A stretch of 64,000 bases of DNA, from assembly GCF_947486615.1 (NCBI RefSeq), contig NZ_CANKUD010000008.1, positions 124,001 through 188,000 on the forward strand, in the 5' to 3' direction. The translations under genes and the position numbers were made by a program. The notes beneath the pieces are model-generated. The model saw only the letters and a list, made by a program, of their open reading frames with translations, did no database searches and was not told the origin of the DNA. How positions within the stretch are numbered: the stretch's first letter is position 1; the number at the start of each line of letters is the position of its first letter. The DNA comes from an uncultured Modestobacter sp. (GTDB taxonomy: Bacteria; Actinomycetota; Actinomycetes; Mycobacteriales; Geodermatophilaceae). Positions 53,409-63,703 of the stretch are shown here, piece by piece.

Positions 53409-55144
53409 TCGCCACCGCCGGCCACGTCGACCACGGCAAGTCGACGCTGGTGCGGGCGCTCACCGGGATGGAGCCGGACCGCTGGGAGGAGGAGCGCCGG
53501 CGCGGGCTGACCATCGACCTGGGGTTCGCCTGGACGACGTTGCCCTCGGGCCGGCGGGTGGCCGTGGTCGACGTCCCCGGGCACGAGCGGTTCGTCGGCA
53601 ACATGCTCGCCGGCGTCGGCTCGGTGCCCACCGCGCTGGTCGTGGTCGCCGCCGACGACGGCTGGTCGGCGCAGACCGAGGAGCACGTCGCGGTGCTGGA
53701 CGCCCTCGGGGTGCGGCACGGGCTGCTCGCGGTCACCAAGGCCGACCTCGCCGACGCAGGCCCGGTGCTCGCCGACGCGGCCGAGCGGCTGGCCGGCACC
53801 TCGCTGGGCCGGGTGCCGGCGGTCGCGGTCAGCGCCCGCACCGGCGCCGGGCTGCCGGAGCTCTCCGCCGCGCTGGAACAGGTGCTCGCCGGCCTGCCGG
53901 CGCCCGACCCGGCCGCGCCGGTGCGGCTGTGGGTCGACCGGGCCTTCAGCATCCGCGGCGCCGGCACGGTCGTCACCGGGACGCTGGCCGCCGGGACGGT
54001 GTGGGCCGGTGACCGGCTGGACCTGGCCGGGCGGGCCGTGACGGTGCGCGGGCTGCAGTCGCTGGGTGAGCCGGTCGAGTCGGCGGGGGCGACCGCTCGG
54101 GTGGCGCTGAACCTGCGCGGCGTCGCGGTCGAGGAGCTGTCCCGCGGCGACGCGCTGCTCACCCCCGAGGCGTTCCGCCGCACCGCCGACCTGGACGTCA
54201 CCCTGGTGCGGCCGGTGGAGGAGAAGCTGCCCGCGGAGCTGGTGGTGCACATCGGCTCGGCCACGGTCGCCGCCCGGGTGCGCCCGCTGGACGGCGCAGC
54301 GCTGCGGCTACGGCTGGCCACCGAGCTGCCGGTGCGGGTCGGCGACCGGCTGTTGTTGCGCGACCCCGGCGCCCGCCGGGTGTTCGGCGCCGACGTCCGG
54401 GACGTCGACCCGCCGGAGCTGCGCCGCCGCGGCGCCGCCCGCACCCGCGCCGCCGAGCTGGCCGAGCAGCCCACCGGGGAGGGGGGCGCGCTCGCCGACC
54501 TGCGGCGCCGCCGCTTCGTGCGACGGACGGACTTCGTGGCGATGGGCTGGCCGGTGCCCGCCGGGACGACGGAGGTCGGCCCGTGGTTGATCGCGCCCGG
54601 GCTGGCCGACGAGCTGGCCGCCCGGGTACCGCAGGTGGTCGCCCGGTACCGGCAGCTGCGCCCGCTGGAGCCCGGCCCGCCGACCGCGGTGCTCCGCTCG
54701 GCGCTGGAGCTCCCCGACGTGGAGCTGGTGCCCGCGCTCGTCCGGGAGCCGCTGGCGCTGCGCGACGGCCGGGTGGTCTCGGGGGCGGCGGCGCTGCCGC
54801 CGGAGGTGCAGCGCGCGGTCGACGGGATCCGCGCGCGGCTGGCTGCCGCCCCGTTCGCCGCACCCGAGGCCGGTGACCTGGTGGCCGCCGGGCTGGGGCC
54901 GCGGGAGCTGGCCGCGGCGGTGCGCGACGAGCAGCTGGTGCGCATCGCCGACGGCATCTACCTGGCCCCTGGCGTCGCCGAGCAGGCCCGCGCCCGGCTG
55001 GCCGCGCTGCCGCAGCCGTTCACGTTGAGCGAGGCCCGCCGGGCCTGGGACACCACCCGCCGGGTCGCCGTCCCGCTGGCCGAGTGGCTGGACGCCCGCG
55101 GGGTCACCGTGCGCCAGCCGGACAACACCCGCCGCCTGCGCTGA
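53399..55144 (+). CDS. selB: Selenocysteine-specific elongation factor
   Basis: 581 residues. The EF-Tu-like G domain has [27 protein letters not shown] and TKADL. EF-Tu-like beta domains follow, then C-terminal winged-helix repeats that bind the SECIS hairpin (the end [18 protein letters not shown]). The GTG at 53399 gives VDVIATAGH, aligned with known SelB N-termini; a GTG at 53405 in GTGA overlap is the alternative. The gene is slightly shorter than E. coli SelB. Confidence 0.93.
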   Translation: MDVIATAGHVDHGKSTLVRALTGMEPDRWEEERRRGLTIDLGFAWTTLPSGRRVAVVDVPGHERFVGNMLAGVGSVPTALVVVAADDGWSAQTEEHVAVLDALGVRHGLLAVTKADLADAGPVLADAAERLAGTSLGRVPAVAVSARTGAGLPELSAALEQVLAGLPAPDPAAPVRLWVDRAFSIRGAGTVVTGTLAAGTVWAGDRLDLAGRAVTVRGLQSLGEPVESAGATARVALNLRGVAVEELSRGDALLTPEAFRRTADLDVTLVRPVEEKLPAELVVHIGSATVAARVRPLDGAALRLRLATELPVRVGDRLLLRDPGARRVFGADVRDVDPPELRRRGAARTRAAELAEQPTGEGGALADLRRRRFVRRTDFVAMGWPVPAGTTEVGPWLIAPGLADELAARVPQVVARYRQLRPLEPGPPTAVLRSALELPDVELVPALVREPLALRDGRVVSGAAALPPEVQRAVDGIRARLAAAPFAAPEAGDLVAAGLGPRELAAAVRDEQLVRIADGIYLAPGVAEQARARLAALPQPFTLSEARRAWDTTRRVAVPLAEWLDARGVTVRQPDNTRRLR

Positions 55145-55150
55145 CCCGGG

Positions 55151-55306
55151 TCAGCCGGAGCTGCCGCCGGCGATGATCCGCAGGGCGATCTCGGGTGGGG
55201 TCTCCACGACCCGGCGCGCGGACGCCTCCTCGGTCTCGACGGCGTCCTCCGGTCGCACCGGCTCGGGCAGGCGGCGGTACCGCGCGCGTGGGTCGTCCTC
55301 GGTCAT
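55151..55306 (-). CDS. Small hypothetical protein, 51 aa
   Basis: MTEDDPRARYRRLPEPV... ending IALRIIAGGSSG. Acidic/basic mixed, possibly disordered; no family recognised. It lies convergent to selB with a 6-bp gap between stops. The ATG at 55306 has no clear SD. Kept because the composition looks coding and no other use of the stretch is seen. Confidence 0.5.
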   Translation of the reverse strand: MTEDDPRARYRRLPEPVRPEDAVETEEASARRVVETPPEIALRIIAGGSSG

Positions 55307-55411
55307 GGGCCCATGGTCCCGGTGGGCAGCCCCGGTCGGTACCCGTTCCGGCGACGGCGGCGGTCCGCGCCAGGACGACGCAGTGCGCGCGCCGATCGGC
55401 GGTGGTCCTGC

Positions 55412-55456
55412 GACGCTGGTGCTCTGCGTGCGAGGACGACGCAGAGCACCAGCGTC
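55412..55456 (-). terminator. 18-bp perfect hairpin after the enoyl-CoA hydratase gene
   Basis: GACGCTGGTGCTCTGCGT (55412-55429) and its complement (55439-55456), 9-nt loop. It lies 5 bp past the stop of the minus-strand gene. The arm is less GC-rich and longer than other terminators here. Confidence 0.7.
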
Positions 55457-55461
55457 CCGAG

Positions 55462-56247
55462 TCACTCCTCGGCGGGCACCCAGCGGGCGGGGCGCTTCTC
55501 CCGGAACGCGGCGATGCCCTCCTGGCCCTCTTCGCCGGCGAAGAACCGCGCCGACAGCTCCAGCAACGCCGGGAACTGCCCGGCCAGGTCGGTGCCCGAG
55601 CGCAGCAGCCGCTTGGTCTCGGCCAGCGCGGTCGGTGCCCCGGCAGCCAGCGCGGTGACCTGCGCGGCGACGGTGGCGTCCACCTCGTCGTCCGGTACCG
55701 CCAGGTCGACCAGCCCGCCCGCGGCGGCGGTCGCGGCGTCGAACACCTCGCCGGTGAGCATCAGCCGGTGCACGGCGTGCGGCAGCATCCGCGGCCGGCA
55801 CACCGCCGAGATCACCGCCGGGACGACGCCGATCCGCACCTCGCTGAACGCGAAGGTGGCGCTCGCCCCGGCCACCACCACGTCGCAGGCCGCGGCCAGG
55901 CCGACCCCACCGGCGCGAGCCGGGCCGCGGACGGCGGCGAGCACCGGCTTGGGCGCGTCCCAGATCAGCCGCAGCAGCTCGGGGAACTCGTTGACCCCCT
56001 GGTCGGCCGCCGAGCCGCCGGTGGCCTCGGTGAGGTCCATGCCGGAGCAGAACACCCGGCCGGTGTGGTCGAGCACCACCACCCGCACGGCGTCGTCGGC
56101 GAGCGCCTCGGTGAGAGCGGTGCGCAGCTGGGCGCGCATGGCGCGGGAGAGGGCGTTGCGGTTGGCGGGGGAGTCGAGGGTCAGCCGGGCCACGCCGGCG
56201 GTCACCTCGACGGAGAGCACGCGGGCGTCATCGGTCGCGGAGGTCAC
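55462..56247 (-). CDS. Enoyl-CoA hydratase/isomerase family protein
   Basis: 261 residues of the crotonase fold. The oxyanion-hole regions are FCSGMDL and PARAGGVGLAAACDVVVAG. The second catalytic Glu position is not obvious, so the activity (hydratase, isomerase or hydrolase) is unclear. The GTG at 56247 lies 6 nt after a CAGGAT hexamer. It is divergent from hemW. Confidence 0.88.
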   Translation of the reverse strand: MTSATDDARVLSVEVTAGVARLTLDSPANRNALSRAMRAQLRTALTEALADDAVRVVVLDHTGRVFCSGMDLTEATGGSAADQGVNEFPELLRLIWDAPKPVLAAVRGPARAGGVGLAAACDVVVAGASATFAFSEVRIGVVPAVISAVCRPRMLPHAVHRLMLTGEVFDAATAAAGGLVDLAVPDDEVDATVAAQVTALAAGAPTALAETKRLLRSGTDLAGQFPALLELSARFFAGEEGQEGIAAFREKRPARWVPAEE

Positions 56248-56286
56248 GCCGCCATCCTGCCGGGAGCCGTCACACTGGGAGCAGCG

Positions 56287-57519
56287 ATGACCACGACCCT
56301 CCCTCTCCTCGGCCAGACCCCGGCGCTGCCCGCGGACCCCTCGATGCTCCCGGCCTCCGCCCGCGACACCGTCGGGACGACGCCGTTCGGGCTCTACGTG
56401 CACGTGCCGTTCTGCGCGACCCGCTGCGGCTACTGCGACTTCAACACCTACACCTCCGACGAGCTGGGCCCCGGCGCCAACCGCAGCGAGTACGCCGGCA
56501 CCGCGATCGCCGAGCTGCGGCTGGCCGCTGAGGTGCTGGGCCCGGACCGGCCGCCGGTGCAGACCGTCTTCGTCGGCGGCGGCACTCCGACTCTGCTGCC
56601 GGCGCACGACCTGGTGGCCGTGCTGGACGCCGTCCGTGAGCTGTTCCCGGTGGCGCCGGACATGGAGGTGACCACCGAGGCCAACCCCGAGTCGGTGACG
56701 CCGGAGTCGCTGGCCGTGCTGCGGGAGGGCGGCTTCACCCGGATCAGCCTGGGCATGCAGTCCGCAGCCGAGCACGTGCTCGCCGTGCTGGACCGCCGGC
56801 ACACCCCCGGCCGGGCGGTGCAGGCCGCGCACGAGGCCCGGGCCGCCGGGTTCGAGCACGTCAACCTCGACCTGATCTACGGCGCACCGGGGGAGACCGA
56901 CGCCGACTGGCAGGCCTCGCTCGACGCCGTCCTGGCCGCGCCGGTCGACCACGTCAGCGCCTACGCGCTCATCGTGGAGCAGGGCACCCGGCTGGCCCGC
57001 CGGGTCACCCGCGGCGAACTGCCGATGCCGGACGACGACGTGCTCGCCGACCGCTACGAGCAGGCCGACCGGGCGTTCGGCGGTGCCGGGCTGGGCTGGT
57101 ACGAGGTGTCCAACTGGGCCCGCGACCGCGCGGCTCGCTGCCGGCACAACGAGCTGTACTGGGCCAACGCCAACTGGTGGGGGATCGGGCCCGGTGCGCA
57201 CTCGCACGTCGGCGGGCTGCGCTGGTGGAACGTCAAGCACCCGGCCGCCTACGCCGACCGCCTCGCCGCCGGCCTGCACCCGGCCGCCGACACCGAGCTG
57301 CTGACCGCGGACGACCAGGCGCTGGAGCGGGTGATGCTCGGCCTGCGGCTGCGCGACGGCCTGCCGCTGACCGCGCTGAGCGACGTCGGGCGGGCTCGGG
57401 CGGCGGAGGCCGTCGTCCGGGGGCTGCTGGCGGCCGAGCCGCACGCTGCCGGGCTCGCCGTGCTCACCGACCGCGGCCGGCTGCTCGCCGACGCCGTCGT
57501 CCGCGACCTCACCGACTGA
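56287..57519 (+). CDS. hemW: Radical SAM heme chaperone HemW
   Basis: 410 residues. The cluster motif is CATRCGYCDF, in the characteristic HemW form (CxxxCxYCxF). HVPFC precedes it; FVGGGTPTLLP and LDLIYGAPGE are SAM- and core-binding segments. HemW-type proteins bind heme and are distinct from true coproporphyrinogen oxidase HemN. ATG at 56287. Confidence 0.9.
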   Translation: MTTTLPLLGQTPALPADPSMLPASARDTVGTTPFGLYVHVPFCATRCGYCDFNTYTSDELGPGANRSEYAGTAIAELRLAAEVLGPDRPPVQTVFVGGGTPTLLPAHDLVAVLDAVRELFPVAPDMEVTTEANPESVTPESLAVLREGGFTRISLGMQSAAEHVLAVLDRRHTPGRAVQAAHEARAAGFEHVNLDLIYGAPGETDADWQASLDAVLAAPVDHVSAYALIVEQGTRLARRVTRGELPMPDDDVLADRYEQADRAFGGAGLGWYEVSNWARDRAARCRHNELYWANANWWGIGPGAHSHVGGLRWWNVKHPAAYADRLAAGLHPAADTELLTADDQALERVMLGLRLRDGLPLTALSDVGRARAAEAVVRGLLAAEPHAAGLAVLTDRGRLLADAVVRDLTD

Positions 57520-57520
57520 G

Positions 57521-57632
57521 GAAGTACCCCGTCCTCCGCACCCCTCGCAGGCTCGGGGCGAGCCTCGGGACGGGGCCTGACCGCTGCCCCCACCGCTCGC
57601 AGGCTCGCGGCGGGCCCCCGCAGCGGGGCCGA
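57521..57632 (+). repeat. Two palindromic intergenic repeats after hemW
   Basis: Copy 1 at 57521-57577 (GAAGTACCCCGTCC to GACGGGGCC) and copy 2 at 57578-57632 (CCACCGCTCGCAGGCTCGCGG core, ending CAGCGGGGCCGA). They stand between hemW and the convergent recQ and may act as terminators. Confidence 0.65.
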
Positions 57633-57637
57633 AGAGC

Positions 57638-59533
57638 CTAGGCGTGCAGAGCAGCCAGGAGCGACTCGCCGTAGCGCTCGAGCTTGGCCGCGCCGACGCC
57701 GCTGACCGTGCCCAGCGCCGCCAGGTCGCCCGGCTCCTCGGTGGCGACCTGCCGCAGCGTCGCGTCGTGGAAGACCACGTAGGCCGGCACGCCCTGCTCC
57801 TTGGCCGTCGCGGCCCGCCAGGCGCGCAGCCGCTCGAAGGCGCCGGCCGCCGAGGCGGGCAGCTCCGGCGCGGTAGCCCGGTTGCCCTTCGGTGTCCGCG
57901 CGGAGCGTGCCGGGCGGTCGGGCTCGCGGCGCATCAGCACCTCGCGCTCCCGGCGGAGCACCGGCCCGCTGGCCTCGTTGAGGGCCAGCGTCCCGTACTC
58001 GCCCTGCACCGCCAGCAGCCCCTGGGCCAGCAGCTGCCGCACGACGCCGCGCCACTGGCCCTCGGACAGGTCGGTGCCGATGCCGAAGGTGGTCAGCTCG
58101 TCGTGGGAGTGCTGGGCGACCTTGTCGGTGCGCTTGCCGAGCAGGATGTCGATCGACTGACCGGCGCCGAAGGACTGCCCGCGCTCCCGCTGCAACCGCA
58201 GCACCGTGGACAGCAGCATCTGCGCCGGCACGGTGGCGTCCCAGGACTCCGGCGGGGTCAGGCAGGTGTCGCAGTTGCCGCAGGGTGAGCTCTCCTGCCC
58301 GAAGTGGGCCAGCAGCCGCACCCGCCGGCACTCCACGGTCTCGCAGAGCGCCAGCATCGCGTCCAGCTGCGCCGACAGCACCCGGCGGTGGGCGGCGTCG
58401 CCCTCGGATGAGTCGATCATCTTCCGCTGCTGGACGACGTCGGCGAGCCCGTAGGCCAGCCACGCCGTCGACGGCAGCCCGTCCCGGCCGGCGCGGCCGG
58501 TCTCCTGGTAGTAGCCCTCCACCGACTTGGGCAGGTCCAGGTGGGCGACGAAGCGGACGTCGGGCTTGTCGATGCCCATGCCGAACGCGATGGTCGCCAC
58601 CATCACCAGCCCGTCCTCGCGCAGGAACCGCGACTGGTTCTTGGCGCGAAGCCGCTGGTCCAGGCCGGCGTGGTAGGGCAGCGCGGCGATGCCCTGGCCG
58701 ACCAGGAACTCCGCGGTCTTCTCCACCGAGGCGCGGGACAGGCAGTAGACGATGCCGGCATCGCCGGGGTGCTCGGTGCGCAGCAGGTCCAGCAGCTGCT
58801 TGCGCGGCTCGTTCTTCGGCGCGATCCGGTACTGGATGTTCGGCCGGTCGAAGCCGGCGACCACGTGCAGGGCGTCGTCCAGCTGCAGCCGGGTGCTGAT
58901 CTCGGTGTGCGTGGCCCGGGTGGCGGTCGCGGTCAGCGCGATCCGCGGGACGTCGGGCCAGCGCTCGTGCAGCATCGACAGGGCCAGGTAGTCGGGCCGG
59001 AAGTCGTGGCCCCACTGCGCGACGCAGTGCGCCTCGTCGATGGCGAACAGCGCGATCTTGCCGCGCTCCAGCAGCCGCGCGGTGGGTGAGGAGCCGCCGC
59101 CGAGGGACTCGGGGGCGACGTAGAGGAGGTCGAGCTCCTGGGCGAGGAACGCTTCTTCGACCGCCCGGCGCTCGTCCCGGTCCTGGCTGGAGTTGAGGAA
59201 CCCGGCCCGGACGCCGAGGGCGCGCAGCGCGTCGACCTGGTCCTGCATCAGCGCGATCAGCGGCGAGATGACGACGCCCACGCCCTCGCGCAGCAGCGCC
59301 GGGACCTGGTAGCAGAGCGACTTGCCGCCGCCGGTCGGCATGAGCACCAGGGCGTCGCCCCCGGCGACCACGTGGTCGACTACCTCGCGCTGCGGGCCGC
59401 GGAAGGCGTCGTAGCCGAACACCCGCTCCAGCACCTCGAGCGCGGGGTCGGTGCGCGCGCGGTCATCGAGCACGAGTGCCTCGGTTCCGTCCACGAGGCG
59501 AGGGTAGGCGGGCGCGGACCCGTCGTCTGACAT
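57638..59533 (-). CDS. recQ: ATP-dependent DNA helicase RecQ
   Basis: 631 residues. Helicase motifs: [35 protein letters not shown] (Q and Walker A), DEAHC, TATAT, and [18 protein letters not shown] with [10 protein letters not shown]. The RQC zinc-binding Cys residues (CGNCDTC) and winged helix follow; an HRDC domain ends the protein. It resolves recombination intermediates. The stop is TAG (57638-57640). Divergent from the ABC exporter genes. Confidence 0.94.
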   Translation of the reverse strand: MSDDGSAPAYPRLVDGTEALVLDDRARTDPALEVLERVFGYDAFRGPQREVVDHVVAGGDALVLMPTGGGKSLCYQVPALLREGVGVVISPLIALMQDQVDALRALGVRAGFLNSSQDRDERRAVEEAFLAQELDLLYVAPESLGGGSSPTARLLERGKIALFAIDEAHCVAQWGHDFRPDYLALSMLHERWPDVPRIALTATATRATHTEISTRLQLDDALHVVAGFDRPNIQYRIAPKNEPRKQLLDLLRTEHPGDAGIVYCLSRASVEKTAEFLVGQGIAALPYHAGLDQRLRAKNQSRFLREDGLVMVATIAFGMGIDKPDVRFVAHLDLPKSVEGYYQETGRAGRDGLPSTAWLAYGLADVVQQRKMIDSSEGDAAHRRVLSAQLDAMLALCETVECRRVRLLAHFGQESSPCGNCDTCLTPPESWDATVPAQMLLSTVLRLQRERGQSFGAGQSIDILLGKRTDKVAQHSHDELTTFGIGTDLSEGQWRGVVRQLLAQGLLAVQGEYGTLALNEASGPVLRREREVLMRREPDRPARSARTPKGNRATAPELPASAAGAFERLRAWRAATAKEQGVPAYVVFHDATLRQVATEEPGDLAALGTVSGVGAAKLERYGESLLAALHA

Positions 59534-59599
59534 CCGTCAGATGGTGTGGACGACGTCTCGCACTGCCGCCGGCACCTGGTCGAACGCCAGGCTCGTGCC

Positions 59600-60499
59600 A
59601 TGCCCTCGACACCGGTTCTGGAGATCGACGGACTGACCGTCCGCTACGGCGGGACGCTGGCCGTGGACGCGCTCGACCTGCGGATCGGTGCCGGTGAGAC
59701 GGTCGCCCTGCTCGGCTCCAACGGCGCCGGCAAGTCCTCGATCGTCAACGCCGCGCTCGGTCTGTTCCGCCCGGCCGCCGGCCAGGTCCGGCTGCTCGGC
59801 CGCACCCCTGCCGAGGCGGTGCAGGCCGGCGGGGTCGGCGCGATGCTGCAGCACGGCGGCCTGCCCAGCGAGGCCCGCGTCGGTGAGGTGCTGGCGCTGG
59901 TCCGCCGCCGGCACGCCGACCCGTGGCCGCTCGACGACCTGGCCGCCACCGCCGGCATCGCCGGGCTGCTCGACCGTGGGGTCGACGCCCTGTCCGGCGG
60001 CCAGCGGCAGCGGGTCCTGCTCGCCCTGGCCCTCGCCGGCGCCCCGCCGCTGCTGCTGCTCGACGAGCCCACCTCGGCGATGGACGTCGCGGGCCGGCAG
60101 GCCTTCTGGACGACGATGCGCGGGCTGGCCGACCGCGGGCACACCGTCGTCTTCGCCACCCACCACCTCGACGAGGCCGACGCGGTCGCCGACCGGGTCG
60201 TGGTCGTCGCCGGCGGGCGCGTGCTGGCCGACGGGACGGCGGCGGAGATCAAGTCGCGCATCGCCGGGCGCACCGTCCGGTTCCGCTGCCCGGGCCCGCG
60301 CGACGGCCTCGCCGCGCTGCCCGGCGTGACCGGGATCGGCGGGGACGGCGACCTCGTCGAGCTCGCCACCACCGACGCCGAGGCCACTCTCCGGGCGTTG
60401 CTGGGCACCCGCGCCGGGCTGCCCGACCTGGAGGTCCGCGGCGCCAGCCTGGAACAGGCCTTCCTGCACCTCACCACCGAGATGGGCGCCCTCCGATGA
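59600..60499 (+). CDS. ABC-2-type exporter ATPase
   Basis: 299 residues. Walker A GSNGAGKSSIV, signature LSGGQRQRV, Walker B LLLLDEPTSAMD, and a C-terminal drug-exporter-type extension. The ATG at 59600 follows a CAGGCT hexamer by 6 nt. It overlaps the permease by 4 bp. With the downstream two-component pair it forms a DesK/DesR-linked exporter unit (lipid or antibiotic response type). Confidence 0.88.
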   Translation: MPSTPVLEIDGLTVRYGGTLAVDALDLRIGAGETVALLGSNGAGKSSIVNAALGLFRPAAGQVRLLGRTPAEAVQAGGVGAMLQHGGLPSEARVGEVLALVRRRHADPWPLDDLAATAGIAGLLDRGVDALSGGQRQRVLLALALAGAPPLLLLDEPTSAMDVAGRQAFWTTMRGLADRGHTVVFATHHLDEADAVADRVVVVAGGRVLADGTAAEIKSRIAGRTVRFRCPGPRDGLAALPGVTGIGGDGDLVELATTDAEATLRALLGTRAGLPDLEVRGASLEQAFLHLTTEMGALR

Positions 60500-61236
60500 C
60501 CGAACTGCTCCTCTTCCAGCTCCGCCGGGTGGGCCGCAACAAGCAATACCTGTTCTTCACGGTGCTGCTGCCGGCGCTGTTCACCGTCTTCTTCACCAAG
60601 GTCATCGGTGGGCAGCTGGCCCCCGGCGACTACCAGGACGTCGCCGGTTCGGTGCTGGTCTCGATGCTCGCCTACGGCGCGATCGGCGCGGCCCTGGGCG
60701 CCACCATCCGCATCGCCTTCGACCGCTCCTCCGGCTGGCTGCGGCAGCTACGGGTGACCCCGGTGCCCAGCGGGTCGGTGTTCGCCGTCGACGTCGCCGT
60801 CGGTGCGCTGCTGGTGCTGCCCAGTCTGGTCGTCGTGGCGTTGGTGGGGCGGTTCGTCAACGGCGTCCAGTTCGGTCTGGGCACCTGGCTGGCGCTGGTC
60901 GGGTCGCTGTGGGCCGGCTCGGTGGTGTTCGTCGCCCTGGGCGTCGCGGTCGGGCTGGCGCTGGAGGCCCAGGCCGCGGGCGCGGCGATCGGCATCCTGG
61001 GCACCGTGCTCGCCGCGCTGGGCGGGCTGTGGTTCCCGGTCGAGCAGTTCCCTGAGGGGATGGCGACGGTGGCGCGCACCCTGCCCTCCTACTGGTTCGC
61101 CGAGCTCGGCCGGGACATTGCGGGTGGGACGCCGGCCAGTGCGCCGGTGGCGGTGCTGGGCGGCTACGGCGTCCTGTTCGCCGTGGCGGCGCTGGCCGTC
61201 GCCCGGCGGCGCCCGCTGCACGCCGTGGCGGGCTGA
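60496..61236 (+). CDS. ABC-2-type permease
   Basis: 246 residues with six predicted TM helices (first at ~20-38; VLVSMLAYGAIGAALGAT; LLVLPSLVVVALVG; and three more), typical of drug/lipid exporters. ATGA overlap with the ATPase. Confidence 0.87.
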   Translation: MTELLLFQLRRVGRNKQYLFFTVLLPALFTVFFTKVIGGQLAPGDYQDVAGSVLVSMLAYGAIGAALGATIRIAFDRSSGWLRQLRVTPVPSGSVFAVDVAVGALLVLPSLVVVALVGRFVNGVQFGLGTWLALVGSLWAGSVVFVALGVAVGLALEAQAAGAAIGILGTVLAALGGLWFPVEQFPEGMATVARTLPSYWFAELGRDIAGGTPASAPVAVLGGYGVLFAVAALAVARRRPLHAVAG

Positions 61237-61237
61237 T

Positions 61238-61300
61238 GAAGGGCGCCCTCGCCCCCCACCACTCGCACGCTCGCGGCGGGCTCCCTGCAGCGGGGCCGAC
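61238..61300 (+). repeat. Palindromic intergenic repeat after the ABC permease
   Basis: GAAGGGCGCCCTCGCC start, CTCGCACGCTCGCGGCGGG core, CAGCGGGGCCGAC end. It directly follows the stop codon. Confidence 0.6.
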
Positions 61301-61306
61301 GGGCGC

Positions 61307-61312
61307 TAGCGT
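61307..61312 (+). promoter_or_regulatory. -10 element of the histidine kinase gene
   Basis: TAGCGT ends 7 nt before the GTG at 61320; no SD. Confidence 0.45.
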
Positions 61313-61319
61313 CGCTCCG

Positions 61320-62447
61320 GTGAACCGGTCGAGCTGGTGGGGTCAGGCGATCTGGGCGGTGCCGTGGCTGCTGTTCCAGTACTTCCCGGTCGCCGACCTG
61401 GTCACCACCGACCGCCCCACCGCGGCCCGCTGGGTCGGCGCGCTGGGCCTGGTCGCTTTCACCGTCGTCTACCTGCGGGTGATCGGCCAGCTCGGCCGGC
61501 CGCGCGCGCTGCGGCCGGACTTCGCGGTGATGACCACACTCGCCGTCGCGCTCGCGGTCGGCTTCGGCGCCAACTGGGCCGGGCTGATGATCTACGTGTC
61601 GGCCGCGGCCGCCGCCGCGCTGCCATGGCGGTGGGTGTGGCCGGCCGTGGTCGCCGCGGCGCTGGTCTGCCTGGCGGTGCTCGTCGCCGACGACGGCGCG
61701 GGGCTGTTCTTCCTGCCGCCGATCTGCCTGCTCACCGCCTTCGGCATCAGCGGCACCGGCTACCTGATCACCGTCAACCGGGAGCTGCAGGAGGCCCGCG
61801 ACGAGCTGGCCCGCAACGCCGTCGCCGAGGAGCGGCTGCGCTTCGCCCGCGACCTGCACGACCTGCTCGGCCACTCGCTGTCGCTGATCGCGCTCAAGAG
61901 CGAGGTGGCCCGCCGGCTGGCCGAGAAGGACCCGGTCCGCGCGCAGCAGGAGATGGCCGACGTCGAGGAGGCCGCCCGGCGGGCGCTGGCCGAGGTGCGG
62001 GACGCCGTCAGCGGCTACCGGCAGGTCAGCTGCGGGCAGGCGCTGGCCGAGGCGCGGGCGGCGCTGACCGGTGCGGGGATCACTGTGCGGCTGCCCGACC
62101 GGGTGCCGGCGCTGCCCGGCGGAGCGGACGCCGCCCTCGGCTGGGTGGTGCGCGAGGCGACCACCAACGTGCTGCGGCACAGCCGGGCCGGCACGGTCAC
62201 CGTCGACCTCGCCGAGGACGGCGTCCGGGCGGTGCTGACGGTGACCGACGACGGCGCCGCGGGAGCGGGGGAGCGGATCACCGTGCTGGGCAGCTCGTCG
62301 GGGTCGGGCCTGGCCGGGCTGCGCGAGCGGGTGACCGCGCTGGGCGGTGAGCTCCAGGCCGGCCCGCTGGACGGCGGCGGCTACCGGGTGCGCGCCACCG
62401 TCCCGCTGCTGCCGGCCGAGGCACCCGCCGGCCGGGTGAGCGCATGA
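61320..62447 (+). CDS. Sensor histidine kinase (DesK/NarL-system type)
   Basis: 375 residues. Four to five N-terminal TM helices, then HisKA_3 with the phospho-acceptor in RFARDLHDLLGHSLSLIALKSEVARR and a HATPase_c domain (VVREATTNVLRHSRAG). It shares an operon with the response regulator (ATGA overlap) and probably controls the upstream ABC-2 exporter. Confidence 0.9.
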   Translation: MNRSSWWGQAIWAVPWLLFQYFPVADLVTTDRPTAARWVGALGLVAFTVVYLRVIGQLGRPRALRPDFAVMTTLAVALAVGFGANWAGLMIYVSAAAAAALPWRWVWPAVVAAALVCLAVLVADDGAGLFFLPPICLLTAFGISGTGYLITVNRELQEARDELARNAVAEERLRFARDLHDLLGHSLSLIALKSEVARRLAEKDPVRAQQEMADVEEAARRALAEVRDAVSGYRQVSCGQALAEARAALTGAGITVRLPDRVPALPGGADAALGWVVREATTNVLRHSRAGTVTVDLAEDGVRAVLTVTDDGAAGAGERITVLGSSSGSGLAGLRERVTALGGELQAGPLDGGGYRVRATVPLLPAEAPAGRVSA

Positions 62448-63052
62448 CGATCCGGGTGCTGCTGGCCGAGGACCAGGCCATGGTGCGCGGGGCACTGCGC
62501 ACCCTGCTGGACCTGGAGGACGACATCGAGGTGGTCGCCGAGGTCGGCCGCGGTGACCTGGTGCTGGCCGCCGCCCGCGAACACCGACCCGACGTGGCGC
62601 TGCTGGACATCGAGATGCCCGGCCAGGACGGCATCGAGGCCGCCCGGGAGCTCGCCACGGAGCTGCCTGGGGTGCGCGCCGTCGTCCTCACCACGTTCGG
62701 CCGGCCGGGGTTCCTGCGCCGGGCGATGGAGGTCGGCGCGGCCGGGTTCCTGGTGAAGGACTCACCCGTCGCGGAGCTGGCCACGGCGATCCGCGCGGTC
62801 ATGGCGGGGGAGCGGGTGATCGACCGCGACCTGGCCGCGGCCGCGCTGGCGCTGGGAGCGACCCCGCTGTCGGTGCGGGAGGCCGACGTGCTGCGGGCCG
62901 CTGCCGACGGCGCGACCGTCGCCGACATCGCTGGCCGGCTGTACCTCAGCGAGGGGACGGTGCGGAACTACCTGTCCTCGGCGATCGGCAAGACCGGCGC
63001 CCGCACCCGGGTCGAGGCCGCGCGGGTCGCCGAGGAGAAGGGCTGGCTCTGA
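62444..63052 (+). CDS. LuxR/NarL-family response regulator
   Basis: 202 residues. Receiver domain with the phospho-acceptor Asp in VALLDIEMPG, the Lys in GFLVKDS, and a C-terminal LuxR HTH (LSVREADVLRAAADGATVADIAGRLYLSEGTVRNYLSSAIGKTGA). Confidence 0.93.
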   Translation: MTIRVLLAEDQAMVRGALRTLLDLEDDIEVVAEVGRGDLVLAAAREHRPDVALLDIEMPGQDGIEAARELATELPGVRAVVLTTFGRPGFLRRAMEVGAAGFLVKDSPVAELATAIRAVMAGERVIDRDLAAAALALGATPLSVREADVLRAAADGATVADIAGRLYLSEGTVRNYLSSAIGKTGARTRVEAARVAEEKGWL

Positions 63053-63113
63053 AGGACCCCCCGCCCCCCCACCCCATCGCTCCGCTCGGCGCCGGGGCCC
63101 TGCGAGGGGGCCG
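63051..63113 (+). repeat. Palindromic intergenic repeat after the response regulator
   Basis: GAAGGACCCCCCGCCCCCC start, CGGCGCCGGGG core, GAGGGGGCCGAC end. It starts within the stop codon of the response regulator. Confidence 0.6.
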
Positions 63114-63138
63114 ACGTCGGGTTGCTGCGAGAGGGCCG

Positions 63139-63474
63139 TCAGTGCGCTTCGGCGGTGGTGGCCTGCTCGGCGGGCATCAGCGCGTCCAGGTCGAGGACGC
63201 GCACGTGGATGACGTTGCGCTGCTGCAGGGCCGCGCGCAGCGCGCGGTGCAGACCGTCCTCCAGGTACAGCTCGCCGTGCCACTGCACCGCGTGCGGGAA
63301 CAGGTCGCCGTAGAACGTCGAGTCATCGGCCAGCAGCGCGTCGAGGGCCAGTTCGCGCTTGGTGGTGACGAGGGTGTCCATCCGGATCTGCCGGGGCGGG
63401 ATCATCGCCCAGTCGCGGGTGGAGAAGCCGTGGTCGGGATAGGGGCGTCCGTCGCGCACCGCCTTGAAGATCAG
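63139..63474 (-). CDS. Conserved actinobacterial hypothetical protein
   Basis: About 111 residues if started at CTG 63474 (LIFKAVRDGRPYPDHG), or 106 at GTG 63459 (VRDGRPYPDHG). I recall the IFKAVxDGRPYPDHG start as usual in homologues. A GGGAGG SD about 8 nt before the CTG and a TAGGCT -10 at 63530-63525 support it. Conserved core: LDALLADDSTFYGDLFPHAVQWHGELYLEDGLHRALRAALQQR. Function unknown. Confidence 0.65.
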   Translation of the reverse strand: MIFKAVRDGRPYPDHGFSTRDWAMIPPRQIRMDTLVTTKRELALDALLADDSTFYGDLFPHAVQWHGELYLEDGLHRALRAALQQRNVIHVRVLDLDALMPAEQATTAEAH

Positions 63475-63703
63475 GGCTGAGCCTCCCGCTCCCCGGCCCC
63501 CTGGTGGGGTCCGTCGACCGGAGCCAGCCTAGTGGGATTCCCCACCCGTCGCCGACGCCGCCGCAGCGGTATCGATCCCATGGGCGCTGGCCGAGAGCCC
63601 TCGTCGGCGCGCGGTCCGGACGTGGCGGTGCAAGGCCACGGATGGGTGTGCGGCTGCTGACCGGCCAGGTCGCGGCCGTCAGGAGGTCCGGTGGTCGGAT
63701 GGG

